Of a stretch of 64,000 nt of DNA, positions 26,689-34,452 are shown in pieces. The DNA is from Roseiarcus sp963807735 (GTDB taxonomy: Bacteria > Pseudomonadota > Alphaproteobacteria > Rhizobiales > Beijerinckiaceae). The notes beneath the pieces are model-generated. The model was not told where the DNA came from and made no database searches. It was given only the letters and a program-made list of their open reading frames with translations. Within the stretch, counting starts at the first letter, position 1. Each line of letters starts with the position of its first letter. A program made the translations under genes and the position numbers. The stretch covers positions 1 to 64,000 of the forward strand of contig CAWEDI010000016.1 in assembly GCA_963807735.1 (NCBI GenBank). The letters run 5' to 3'.

Positions 26689-27472
26689 ACCGGCGCAAGC
26701 TGCGGCGTTATCTGCTGCCGACACTGGCGCTGCTCGCCGCCCTGGCGTTCTGGGAAGCGGTGGTGCGGATCAACCATATCGAGCCCGTCATCCTGCCGGC
26801 GCCGAGCCTGGTGCTGACGACGCTGGTTCAAGGATTGGCCGGTCTTGTTCCGCTCGTTGCTGGTCACGCTGACGATCACGCTCCAGGCGCTGATCGCCGC
26901 CACTATCGGCGGCACGCTGCTGGCGCTGGTGTTCGCCAGGTTCCGGGCGATCGAGGAGGCGTTCTTTCCCTTCGCCGTCATCATGCAGGTGACGCCGGTG
27001 GTGTCGATCGCGCCGCTGCTGCTGGTCTATCTGAGCTCCGGCGGCGCGGTTCTGGTGTGTTCGTTCCTGGTGGCGTTCTTCCCGATCCTCTCCAACACCG
27101 CGCTCGGCCTGTCCTCGGTCGATCACAATCTGCTCGATCTGTTCCAGCTGTACCGCGCCTCGCGCGGCCGGCAGTTGCTGTGGCTGCGCCTGCCCTCCGC
27201 CCTGCCCTATTTCCTCGGCGGCTTGCGGATCGGCGGCGGCCTCGCGCTGATCGGCGCGATCGTCGCGGAGATCGCCGCAGGCTCGGCGGGCCAGGGCGCG
27301 GGCCTCGCCTTCCGCATCATTGAAAGCGGCTACCGCCTCAATATTCCGCGCATGTTCGCCGCGCTGGTGCTGATCTCGCTGACCGGCATCACGATCTTAC
27401 CTGGTGCTGAGCGCGTTCTCCTATCTGCTGCTGCATCGCTGGCACGACAGCGCGCGGAGCCGCGAGGCGTGA
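26685..27472 (+). pseudogene. ABC transporter permease (SsuC-like), broken by single-base shifts
   Basis: The start (TTG at 26685) reads MNRRKLRRYLLPTLALLAAL; after an extra base near 26833 the frame continues as LFRSLLVTLTITLQALIAAT through about six transmembrane segments, including the EAA-like loop LYRASRGRQLLWLRLPSALPY. A second extra base near 27397 precedes YLVLSAFSYLLLHRWHDSA and the stop at 27470-27472. This is the membrane subunit of the NMT1-type importer. Confidence 0.78.
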
Positions 27473-28781
27473 GCCCAGCCTACAGGCTCGCCAGGACGAA
27501 GCGCTGGGTCGCGCGCGGACGCGCGCGTGCTCGGCGCCGAGGCGCCGGCTCGACGCGCAGGGTTTCGGCCGCGTCGACATCCTCGTCGACGACGGCCGCA
27601 TCGCGGCGATGGCGCCGGCGTGCGCGTTGGACTTCGGCGAAGCGCCGCGACTGCCGCTGGCCGGGCGGATCGTGCTGCCGGCGTTCGTCGACGCGCATAC
27701 CCATCTCGACAAGGGCCACATCTGGCCCCGCGCGCCTAACCCGACCGGCGATTTCCTCAGCGCGATTGCGACCGTGTCGAACGATCGCGCCGCCAACTGG
27801 CGCGCCGAAGATGTGGCGGCGCGGATGGAGTTCGCGCTGCAATCCGCCTACGCGCACGGCACGCGCGCGATCCGCACGCATCTCGATAGCCTCGGGCCTC
27901 AAGCGCGCATCTCGTTGCCGGTCTTCGCCGCGGCGCGCGAACGCTGGAAGGGTCGCATCGAGCTGCAAGCCTCGCCGCTGTTCGGCGTCGACGTGATGTT
28001 CGAACCGGGACACATGGAGACGATCGAGGCGATGATCGACGCCCACGGCTCGAAGCTGCTCGGCGCCGTGACTTATGTGATCCCGCGTTTGCAGGAGGCG
28101 CTCGACACCCTGTTCGCATTGGCCGAGCGCAAGGGTTGGGACCTCGATTTCCACGTCGACGAAACCGCCGATCCCGCCGCGCGCTCGCTCGGCGTGATCG
28201 CCGACACGGCGCTCGCGCGCAAATTCTCAGGCAAGATCCTGGTCGGCCATTGCTGCTCGCTGGCGCGGCAAGACGACGACGAGCGCGAACGCGTCGATCG
28301 AAAAAGTCGCGCGCGCCGGAATCAGCGTCGTCTCGTTGCCGATGTGCAACCTGTTTCTGCAAGATCGACGCGACGGGCGGACGCCGCGCTGGCGCGGCGT
28401 CACCGCGCTGCACGAACTGAAAGCCGCCGGGCGTTGCAACGCATGATCGCCAGCGACAACACGCGCGATCCGTTCTACGCCTACGGCGATCTCGACATGC
28501 TGGAAGTCTGGCGCGAAGGCGTGCGCATCCTGCATCTCGATTATCCCTACGCCGCCTGGGCCGACGCGGTTTCCGAGGCGCCGGCGCGGGCGATGCGGGC
28601 GGCGCCGCCGCGTCTCGCGGTCGGCGAGCCGGCTGACATGATCCTCACGCAGGCGCGCGATTTCACCGAACTGTTCGCGCGGCCGCAAAGCGATCGGGTC
28701 GTCGTGCGCGACGGCGTAGCGCTCGACGCGACGCCGCCGCATCATGCCGACCTCGACGCTCTGGAAGGGCTCAAGCCATGA
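27470..28781 (+). pseudogene. Cytosine deaminase-like amidohydrolase, broken by single-base shifts
   Basis: The main frame has VDILVDDGRIAAMAP, then LPAFVDAHTHLDKGHIWPRA (HTHLDK metal motif of CodA-type enzymes), DLDFHVDETADP (HxDE) and LVGHCCSLA (GHC). It then shifts at about 28275 to VARAGISVVSLPMCNLFLQD and back near 28440 to MIASDNTRDPFYAYGDLD (SDN Asp). All metal and catalytic residues of a cytosine/isoguanine/creatinine-deaminase type amidohydrolase are present across the frames. The extreme 5' end (27470-27560) is also scrambled. The stop overlaps the next gene by ATGA. The enzyme should deaminate a cyclic ureide or pyrimidine brought in by the adjacent importer. Confidence 0.78.
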
Positions 28782-30205
28782 CGCGCGCGTATGACATCGC
28801 AGGCTTCCGCGCCGCCGTCGGCAACGTCAAGATCGAAGACAACCCGACGCTGGTCAAACAAAAGAGCCGCGACTTCTACTGGTATTCGCCGGTGCTGAAA
28901 CGCGAGCTTGAGCACGTCGCCGCCGACATCATGGTCACGCCGCACACCGAGGATGAGGTGCGCGCCGTGCTGGCGGCGGCGTACAAGTTCGGCGTGCCGG
29001 TGACGCCGCGCGGGTCCGCGACCGGCAATTACGGGCAGGCGATGCCGCTCAACGGCGGCGTGTTGTTGAACCTCGCCGAGATGAACAAAATCAAATCGAT
29101 CTCGCTCGGCCGCGTGGTTTGCGAACCGGGCGCGCTACTGATTGACGTCGACCGCGCGCTGGCGGCGAGCGGCCAGGAGTTGCGGATGTTTCCCTCGACG
29201 CGCGGCACGGCTTCGGTCGCCGGCTTCGTCGCCGGCGGCTCTGGCGGCGTTGGTTCGATCACCTGGGGCGGCCTGCGCGATTTCGGCAACGTGCTGCGCC
29301 TGCGCGTGCTGACGATGGAGGAAAACCCGCGCGCGCTCGAACTCACCGGCGCCGATCTGCACAAGGCCGTGCACGCCTACGGCACCAACGGCGTCATCAC
29401 CGAAGTCGAGATGCCGCTCAGCCCGCGCTACGATTGGATCGACGTGATCCTCGGCTTCGAGGATTTCGAGACCGCCTCGGCCTATGGCGCCGCGCTCGCC
29501 GCGCAGGACGGCGTGCTGAAGAAGCTCGTCACGACGGTCGCCGCGCCTGCGCCGCACGCCTATTTCCTGCGCCATCGCGCGATGATCCCGCAAGAAGCGA
29601 GCGTCGCGATCCTGATGATCGCCCCGCATTCGCTTGACGCGTTCTACGCATTCACCAAGCCGTGGAAAGCTTCGGTGTTGCTGGACTCCAGCCGCGCCTC
29701 AGCGGAGACGCTCAAGGGCCTGCCGCCAAATTACGAATTGACCTGGAACCATACGACGCTGCGGGCGCTGCGCGTCGATCCCTCCATAACTTATCTGCAG
29801 GTGCGATACGGCGACGACGCGCCGCTTGCGCGCGCGCATCGAATCCTGCGCAAGTACGAGAGCGAGTTGATTGGCCACTTCGAATTCATCCGCTTCAACG
29901 GCCGCGTCGAGTTCGCCGGTTTGCCGCTGGTGCGCTTCAAGGACGAGGCGCGGCTCGACGAGATCATCCGCGATCATGCGGAGATGGGCGCCTTCGTGTT
30001 CAACCCGCACCGCTACACGTTGGAGGAGGGCGGCATGAAACAGACGGACGCGATCCAGCTCGCCTTCAAGCGCGAGACCGACCCGCGCGGCCTGCTTAAC
30101 CCTGGCAAGATGATCGCGTTCGAGGACCCGAACTTCGATTTCTCGACGGGGCAGACTTATTTGTTTCCGGGGCTTGAGGCGCGGGCGGCGGCGGCGCGGG
30201 CCTGA
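28778..30205 (+). CDS. FAD-binding oxidoreductase (GlcD/VAO family)
   Basis: An intact 475-residue flavoprotein. The PCMH-type FAD domain spans about residues 40-220 with VTPHTEDEVRAVLAAAYKFG, VTPRGSATGNYGQAMPLNGG, CEPGALLIDVDRAL and TASVAGFVAGGSGGVGSITWGG; the C-terminal substrate domain ends in DPRGLLNPGKM, the standard GlcD ending. Such enzymes oxidise 2-hydroxy acids or amines using FAD and pass electrons to oxygen or the respiratory chain. It overlaps the amidohydrolase frame by ATGA, so it belongs to the same catabolic operon, and it is the first gene in this operon without frameshifts. Confidence 0.88.
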   Translation: MTRAYDIAGFRAAVGNVKIEDNPTLVKQKSRDFYWYSPVLKRELEHVAADIMVTPHTEDEVRAVLAAAYKFGVPVTPRGSATGNYGQAMPLNGGVLLNLAEMNKIKSISLGRVVCEPGALLIDVDRALAASGQELRMFPSTRGTASVAGFVAGGSGGVGSITWGGLRDFGNVLRLRVLTMEENPRALELTGADLHKAVHAYGTNGVITEVEMPLSPRYDWIDVILGFEDFETASAYGAALAAQDGVLKKLVTTVAAPAPHAYFLRHRAMIPQEASVAILMIAPHSLDAFYAFTKPWKASVLLDSSRASAETLKGLPPNYELTWNHTTLRALRVDPSITYLQVRYGDDAPLARAHRILRKYESELIGHFEFIRFNGRVEFAGLPLVRFKDEARLDEIIRDHAEMGAFVFNPHRYTLEEGGMKQTDAIQLAFKRETDPRGLLNPGKMIAFEDPNFDFSTGQTYLFPGLEARAAAARA

Positions 30206-30789
30206 TGCGCGTTCTCGTCCTCTACGCGCATCCCGTCGAAACCAGCTTCGGCGCGGCGGTCCATCAAACCCTGGTTGAGACGCTGCGCGGGCGCGGCCAT
30301 GATGTCGACGATTGCGACCTCAATGCGGAGGGATTCGATCCGGTCATGTCGCGGCAAGACCGCCTCGAGTATCACGACGTCGCCGTCAATCGCAGCCGGG
30401 TCCGCGCCTATGTCGATCGCGTGCTGGCGGCGGAGGCGATCGCGTTCTCGTTCCCGGTGTGGAACATGGGGTTTCCGGCGATCCTGAAGGGGTTCATCGA
30501 CAAGGTGTTCTTGCCGGGCGTCAGTTTCACGCTGAGCGCCAGCGGCGACTACCAACCCACGCTCACAAATATCAAACGGCTCGGTGTCGCTTGCACCTAT
30601 GGCGGCGCGCGGCTGCACACGTTCCTCGCCGGCGATCCGTGCCGGCGGTTCGTCACCAGATCGCTGCGCGCGACCTGCGGCCCGCAGGTCCGGTGCGATT
30701 ACGTTGCGCTTCACGACATGAACCACCCCAACGCCGACCGGCGCGCCGCATTTCTGAAAGAGGTGGCGCGCCGGTTTTCGCGTTGGTGA
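30205..30789 (+). CDS. NAD(P)H-dependent oxidoreductase, flavodoxin-like (NQO/KefF type)
   Basis: The 194-residue protein begins MRVLVLYAHPVETSFGAAVH, the dinucleotide/FMN-binding strand of the NQO1/MdaB/KefF family, and has FSFPVWNMGFPAILKGFIDKVFLPG and YGGARLHTF, typical flavin contacts. It reduces quinones or similar electrophiles with two electrons from NAD(P)H. Its start shares one base with the stop of the FAD oxidase. It closes the operon; a ferritin-like gene lies convergent 18 bases on. Confidence 0.87.
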   Translation: MRVLVLYAHPVETSFGAAVHQTLVETLRGRGHDVDDCDLNAEGFDPVMSRQDRLEYHDVAVNRSRVRAYVDRVLAAEAIAFSFPVWNMGFPAILKGFIDKVFLPGVSFTLSASGDYQPTLTNIKRLGVACTYGGARLHTFLAGDPCRRFVTRSLRATCGPQVRCDYVALHDMNHPNADRRAAFLKEVARRFSRW

Positions 30790-30807
30790 AGCGTCTTTCG
30801 CTAAGCG

Positions 30808-31767
30808 TCAACTCGTGATCGTTCCGTTGAGCCCGTTGGGGAAGAACAGGCCCTTGGTCGCATTCACGCCGCCATAGACGATGTTGAGCACCTGACGCGT
30901 CGTGCGGTCGTAGGCGATCGCGTTGTTGCCCGGCGGCGGGTTGGGATAGCCGCCCAAAAGCGTGCCGTTCTGCGGGTCGCTGGCGAGCACGATATGGGGA
31001 TATTGCAGATCGCCGACGCCCTGATCGTTGAGGTTTTTCGTGCCATAGGTGCCGTCGAGCATGGCGCGCAACTGGGAGATCGCGGCGGTGGCGTGCATTT
31101 GCCCGGACTGGAACAGCACCGTGCGAATGAGGCCGGCGTGGTAGGCTTCGACGGCCAGAATGCCGGCGGCCTTGTCGAGATAGGTCTTGTCGGTGATGAG
31201 CGGCGCGGCGCCGTGGTAGGCGCTGACGCCGACGTCCTCGAACACATAGGCGGCGAGCAGGAAGCTCATCTCGTCGGCGAACGGATCAAAGTTGCTGCTC
31301 AGGCCGGTGAGCTGACCGAGCGCGATAAAGCTGTTCTTGAGATCGATCGCCGGCTCGTTCACGCCCGAGGACCCCAGAGCCGCTTTGAGGAACAGAACGT
31401 GTTTGCGTTCTTCGTTGGCGATTTCCTGTGCGTAAGCGGCGTAGGCGGTTGTCTGGAAGGGCACCTGCGAACCGCCGACGACCAGGGACGGAGAGTTGCC
31501 GGTGATGACCTTGTCCAAGCCATAGCCGAAGGCGGCGCGATTGTAGAACTCCGCTTCGAGATATTCGAGATTGAGGGCGAACTGAAGAATGGCGACGTCG
31601 ATATTGGCGCTTTGCGCCCGTGCGCCGCCGCCCAACGTCGTCGCCGCAGCGGCGCCCGCAGCCGCCGCGCCAAGCCCACGCATGAAGCCGCGTCGATCGC
31701 TTTTTCCTAGCGCGTCCCTCTGCGAAGCGTTCTTTTGACGGCGCAGCGCAAGCAGATCAGCAAACAT
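30808..31767 (-). CDS. Ferritin-like protein with Tat signal (desiccation-related PCC13-62 type)
   Basis: The 319-residue protein has a twin-arginine type leader (SDRRGFMRGLGAAAAGAAAA, about residues 23-42, cleaved after ARA), so it is exported folded. The mature part is a ferritin-like four-helix domain with LNLEYLEAEFYNRAAFG, EIANEERKHVLFLKAAL and AVEAYHAGLIRTVLF, which supply Glu/His metal ligands. Close relatives are plant and bacterial desiccation-related proteins. A role in stress or oxidative metal chemistry in the periplasm is an inference. Monocistronic. Confidence 0.82.
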   Translation of the reverse strand: MFADLLALRRQKNASQRDALGKSDRRGFMRGLGAAAAGAAAATTLGGGARAQSANIDVAILQFALNLEYLEAEFYNRAAFGYGLDKVITGNSPSLVVGGSQVPFQTTAYAAYAQEIANEERKHVLFLKAALGSSGVNEPAIDLKNSFIALGQLTGLSSNFDPFADEMSFLLAAYVFEDVGVSAYHGAAPLITDKTYLDKAAGILAVEAYHAGLIRTVLFQSGQMHATAAISQLRAMLDGTYGTKNLNDQGVGDLQYPHIVLASDPQNGTLLGGYPNPPPGNNAIAYDRTTRQVLNIVYGGVNATKGLFFPNGLNGTITS

Positions 31768-32063
31768 AGACGTTTCCCCTCAGTCGAATGCGATCGGCGC
31801 CGAACGCCGACAGGACCGCAATGCGATCCCTTAAAACGGTACGCGACGGCGTTCGCCCGGTTTCAAAACTCCGAATTTTTTTATTAGTCGCCCATTCCTC
31901 GTAAAAAACCCGGCGATCAAAGGGGTTCGGCATCGCCGGCGCGGGGGCGAACGCGACGCGCGGTCGCGGCGCGCTTGCGAAGCGGGCTGACCATGGTTAA
32001 CGTCAAAAAGCATAAACTTTGCAGGCTCAAGGCCGCGCGGAGAGGTTCATACGGAGGCGCCGG

Positions 32064-32999
32064 GTGCCGGTCTCAGCGGATTATTTGTTGGACCGCAGAC
32101 GCCTGTCTCGTCAGGTCTCGATCTGGCGCGCCGTGGCGTTCGCCGTCGCCGCCCTCGCCATCGTCGCGCTGGGCGTGCGATGGGCCGGCCTGGGGCCGGG
32201 GTCGCTCGGCGACCACATCGCAAAGCTTACGATCTCCGGAATCATCACCGGCGACGACGCAACCATTGCGGCGCTGCGCTCGGTCGCGAAGTCGCGCGCG
32301 CGCGCCCTGATCTTGGACATCGACAGTCCCGGCGGCACGACCGAAGGCTCGGAGCGGCTTTATGAAGAAATCCGTCGGATTGCCGGCAAGACCCCGACGG
32401 TCGCGGTGGTTGGCGCGGTCGGCGCGTCCGGCGCTTATATCGCGGCGCTCGGCGCCGACCGGATCTTCGTGCATCAGAATTCGATCGTCGGTTCGATCGG
32501 CGTGCTCGCGCAATATCCCAATGTTTCGGGTTTGCTCGATAAGCTCGGCGTCAAATATGAGACGATCAAATCGTCGCCGCTGAAAGCGGTTCCCAACGGG
32601 CTGGAGCCGACGAGCGAGGCCGCGCGCGCGGCGATCGCGGCGCTCATCGACGATTCCTTCGCCTGGTTCAAAGGGCTCGTGCGCGAGCGACGGGGCATGA
32701 GCGACGACGAACTCGCGCGGGTCGACGACGGGCGGGTGTTCACCGGCCGGCAGAGCCTGCCCTTGAAGCTGGCCGATGCGTTGGGCGGCGAGCGCGAGGC
32801 GATAGGTTGGTTGACCGCCAGCAAAGGCGTGCCGAAGGATCTGCCCGTTCGCGACTATTCGCCGGGCGCCGGCTTCGCCGGATTCAGGCTGAAAAGCTTG
32901 GGCGTCGCCTTGGTCGACGCCTTCCTCGGCGGAAGTTCGGTCGAGAACGCATCGGTTGACGGTCTCGTCTCCATTTGGCAGATGACCGCCGGGGATTAG
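32064..32999 (+). CDS. sppA: Signal peptide peptidase SppA, short single-domain form
   Basis: The 311-residue protein has one transmembrane segment (about 20-38) and one S49 protease domain. The nucleophile is Ser122 in GAVGASGAYIA and the general base is Lys174 in SSPLKAVPNG, the Ser-Lys dyad of SppA. It removes cleaved signal peptides from the inner membrane. The GTG start at 32064 is supported by GGAGG six bases before it; the TTG further upstream is not. It is followed by ihfB in the usual alphaproteobacterial order. Confidence 0.93.
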   Translation: MPVSADYLLDRRRLSRQVSIWRAVAFAVAALAIVALGVRWAGLGPGSLGDHIAKLTISGIITGDDATIAALRSVAKSRARALILDIDSPGGTTEGSERLYEEIRRIAGKTPTVAVVGAVGASGAYIAALGADRIFVHQNSIVGSIGVLAQYPNVSGLLDKLGVKYETIKSSPLKAVPNGLEPTSEAARAAIAALIDDSFAWFKGLVRERRGMSDDELARVDDGRVFTGRQSLPLKLADALGGEREAIGWLTASKGVPKDLPVRDYSPGAGFAGFRLKSLGVALVDAFLGGSSVENASVDGLVSIWQMTAGD

Positions 33000-33040
33000 G
33001 GTTGGCCTCGACGAGGCGCGGTATGTAGAGGGGCGGCGGC

Positions 33041-33319
33041 GTGATTAAGTCGGAACTTGTCCAGCGTTTGGCGGCGCGCAATCCGCACCTCTATCAACGC
33101 GACATCGAGAATATCGTCGACGCGATCCTCGGCGAGATCGCCAATGCCTTATCGCGCGGCGATCGCGTCGAGCTTCGCGGTTTCGGCGCGTTCTCGACCA
33201 AACAGCGCCAGGCGCGCACCGGCCGCAATCCGAGAACCGGCGACAAGGTGCGCGTCGACGAGAAATTCGTGCCGTTCTTCAAGACCGGCAAGGAAATGCG
33301 CGAGCGGCTCAACAAATAA
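33041..33319 (+). CDS. ihfB: Integration host factor subunit beta
   Basis: The 92-residue DNA-bending protein starts MIKSELVQRLAARNPHLYQRDIE and has RVELRGFGAFSTKQRQARTG with the DNA-inserting arm GRNPRTGDKVRV. It forms IHF with the alpha subunit. The start is GTG with a G-rich site before it. Its stop lies 20 bases from the 8-bp target duplication of the mobile element. In relatives a lapA-like gene follows; here the element and a convergent gene follow instead. Confidence 0.95.
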   Translation: MIKSELVQRLAARNPHLYQRDIENIVDAILGEIANALSRGDRVELRGFGAFSTKQRQARTGRNPRTGDKVRVDEKFVPFFKTGKEMRERLNK

Positions 33320-33339
33320 GCCCGAGACGCAACCTCACA

Positions 33340-33347
33340 GGCGGCTT
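33340..33347. repeat. Target-site duplication, left copy (GGCGGCTT)
   Basis: Eight bases, identical to 38114-38121, directly outside the left inverted repeat. It derives from the codons at the 3' end of the minus-strand gene now lying at 38109-39728. Confidence 0.93.
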
Positions 33348-33369
33348 GGTAGTGGTCCAGTTTGGTTTC
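33348..33369 (+). repeat. Left terminal inverted repeat of the transposon
   Basis: Twenty-two bases starting GGTAGTGGTCCAGTTT and ending TTTC. It matches the complement of 38092-38113 at 20 of 22 positions; the two differences are GG versus CA at positions 17-18. Confidence 0.93.
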
Positions 33370-33422
33370 GGGGCCTCTTGACCGGCCTTTGAGGCGGTCC
33401 GCCTTCCGTGCCATAATTCGGC

Positions 33423-33674
33423 ATGACAGAAAAACGCCTCCCCCGCCCGCGCGACCCGATACAGCTCGCAAAGCTCATCGGCGATATCCTTACCGGCCAG
33501 GTGGAGGACCGCCAACCCGCCCCTCCCGTCGACCCGAACAAAAACGCCGCCGCCGTCGAACTTGGCCGCAAGGGCGGCCTTAAGGGAGGCCGCGCCCGCG
33601 CCGAGTCCCTAACGCCGGAACAGCGTCAGAAAACTGCGCAAGACGCCGCTCGGAAGCGTTGGGATAAGAAATAG
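33423..33674 (+). CDS. Small basic KGG-repeat protein of the transposon
   Basis: An 83-residue protein starting 53 bases inside the left end. The C-terminal half NAAAVELGRKGGLKGGRARA followed by TPEQRQKTAQDAARKRWDKK is a Lys/Arg/Gly-rich motif seen in many short plasmid and transposon proteins of unknown role; the pattern LGRKGG-KGG-ARA with an amphipathic helix suggests nucleic-acid binding, as in histone-H1-like or KGG proteins. The N-terminus PRPRDPIQLAKLIGDILTGQ is a conserved companion helix. I cannot say whether it helps transposition, regulates it, or serves the cargo. Confidence 0.65.
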   Translation: MTEKRLPRPRDPIQLAKLIGDILTGQVEDRQPAPPVDPNKNAAAVELGRKGGLKGGRARAESLTPEQRQKTAQDAARKRWDKK

Positions 33675-33792
33675 CGCGGTCCAAATCTACGCCTGTTGGC
33701 GTTTGGTTCTACCCATGAATAAACGCTTGCATCTTGCGCGTTTTTGAATCTCGCGCTAAACCATTGTCGCGAATCACTGACGGCTTTGTGTG

Positions 33793-34221
33793 ATGCATTC
33801 GTACGAACAATGGACTCGGAGCGAAATCGACCGGTTACGCGCAGACGCTCAAAAGGCTTCTGCCGAAGCGGACACGCTGCAGCGAGCGTTCGATAAGTGG
33901 CTTGAGCTTAATGGCCAGAAGATTGGCTCGCCCAACTCGCCTAAACCCGAATCCCCAAATCACTCTAATGGACACGCCACCCCGTCGCGGCGCGCGGGGC
34001 GGAAATCTGGTTATGGTAACAAGAACGCCTTCGCTCTCGACAGAATCAGGGCGACCCCGAGCGGGATAACGACGGAAGAGCTTTTTGAGATTTTTGCCGA
34101 AAGATTCGGCCCCAAGTATAAGCGCAGCAGTATGCGCTCTTTGCTTTGGAGCCAGAAGAAAATCGGGACGATCGAAATTCGAAATGGTCGCTATGTGATC
34201 GCCTCAGGGCAAAACACATAG
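33793..34221 (+). CDS. Transposon protein with coiled coil and winged-helix-like C-terminus, unknown function
   Basis: The 142-residue protein has an N-terminal helix with heptads (YEQWTRSEIDRLRADAQKAS, about 4-45), a disordered Ser/Pro/Asn linker (46-75), a basic GRKSGYGNKNA patch, and a C-terminal domain ITTEELFEIFAERFGPKYKR with SLLWSQKKIGTIEIRNGRYVIA, which has the helix-helix-helix-beta-wing layout of a winged helix. It could be a repressor or DNA-binding accessory of the element. The start is ATG at 33793 (a GTG precedes it). Its last codons and stop lie within an 18-bp perfect inverted repeat. Confidence 0.6.
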   Translation: MHSYEQWTRSEIDRLRADAQKASAEADTLQRAFDKWLELNGQKIGSPNSPKPESPNHSNGHATPSRRAGRKSGYGNKNAFALDRIRATPSGITTEELFEIFAERFGPKYKRSSMRSLLWSQKKIGTIEIRNGRYVIASGQNT

Positions 34222-34232
34222 CGACCATTTCG
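34180..34232. terminator. Perfect 18-bp stem-loop at the end of the accessory gene
   Basis: The arms 34180-34197 and 34215-34232 are exact complements (CGAAATGGTCGCTATGTG and its inverse) with a 17-base loop. The stop codon of the upstream gene is in the right arm. There is no T-run, so it may act as an RNA-stabilising or read-through-limiting hairpin or a protein-binding site rather than a classical terminator. Confidence 0.7.
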
Positions 34233-34239
34233 CTAAGTT

Positions 34240-34405
34240 CGGACTCTGAGGTCGCCCCTCAAGTCCGGATGGCCGGGAGACAGACCTAGCCAACGCCCGC
34301 CTCCTTGGTATGGAGGATAGGAGCCGCCACGCGTGACTTGTCGGCCGACCGGCGCGCGTGGCGGTGCATCTCTTATCATAGGCAGATCACGGGGGGAATC
34401 CCCCC
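34240..34405 (+). promoter_or_regulatory. Hairpin-rich leader upstream of the transposase
   Basis: This non-coding leader holds four more inverted repeats in tandem: 34240-34267 (CGGACT-TGAGG paired with CCTCA-AGTCCG), CCTCC at 34300-34304 with GGAGG at 34312-34316, CCGCCACGCG at 34324-34333 with CGCGTGGCGG at 34355-34364 enclosing the palindrome GTCGGCCGAC, and GGGGGG/CCCCCC at 34391-34405 with a 3-base loop. The last ends 47 bases before the transposase ATG. The series could block transcripts entering from outside, hide a Shine-Dalgarno-like GGAGG, or form a structured RNA. Confidence 0.6.
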
Positions 34406-34452
34406 AAACTGTCACTTTGTGCTTGACCGATTGGGCATGAAGGCGCATTATC

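Noticed and set aside
23790..28450. Programmed +1 frameshifting as the explanation for the broken operon
   Set aside because: The shift sites share no common slippery sequence or stop context and are far too many per gene; sequence error or recent decay is simpler.
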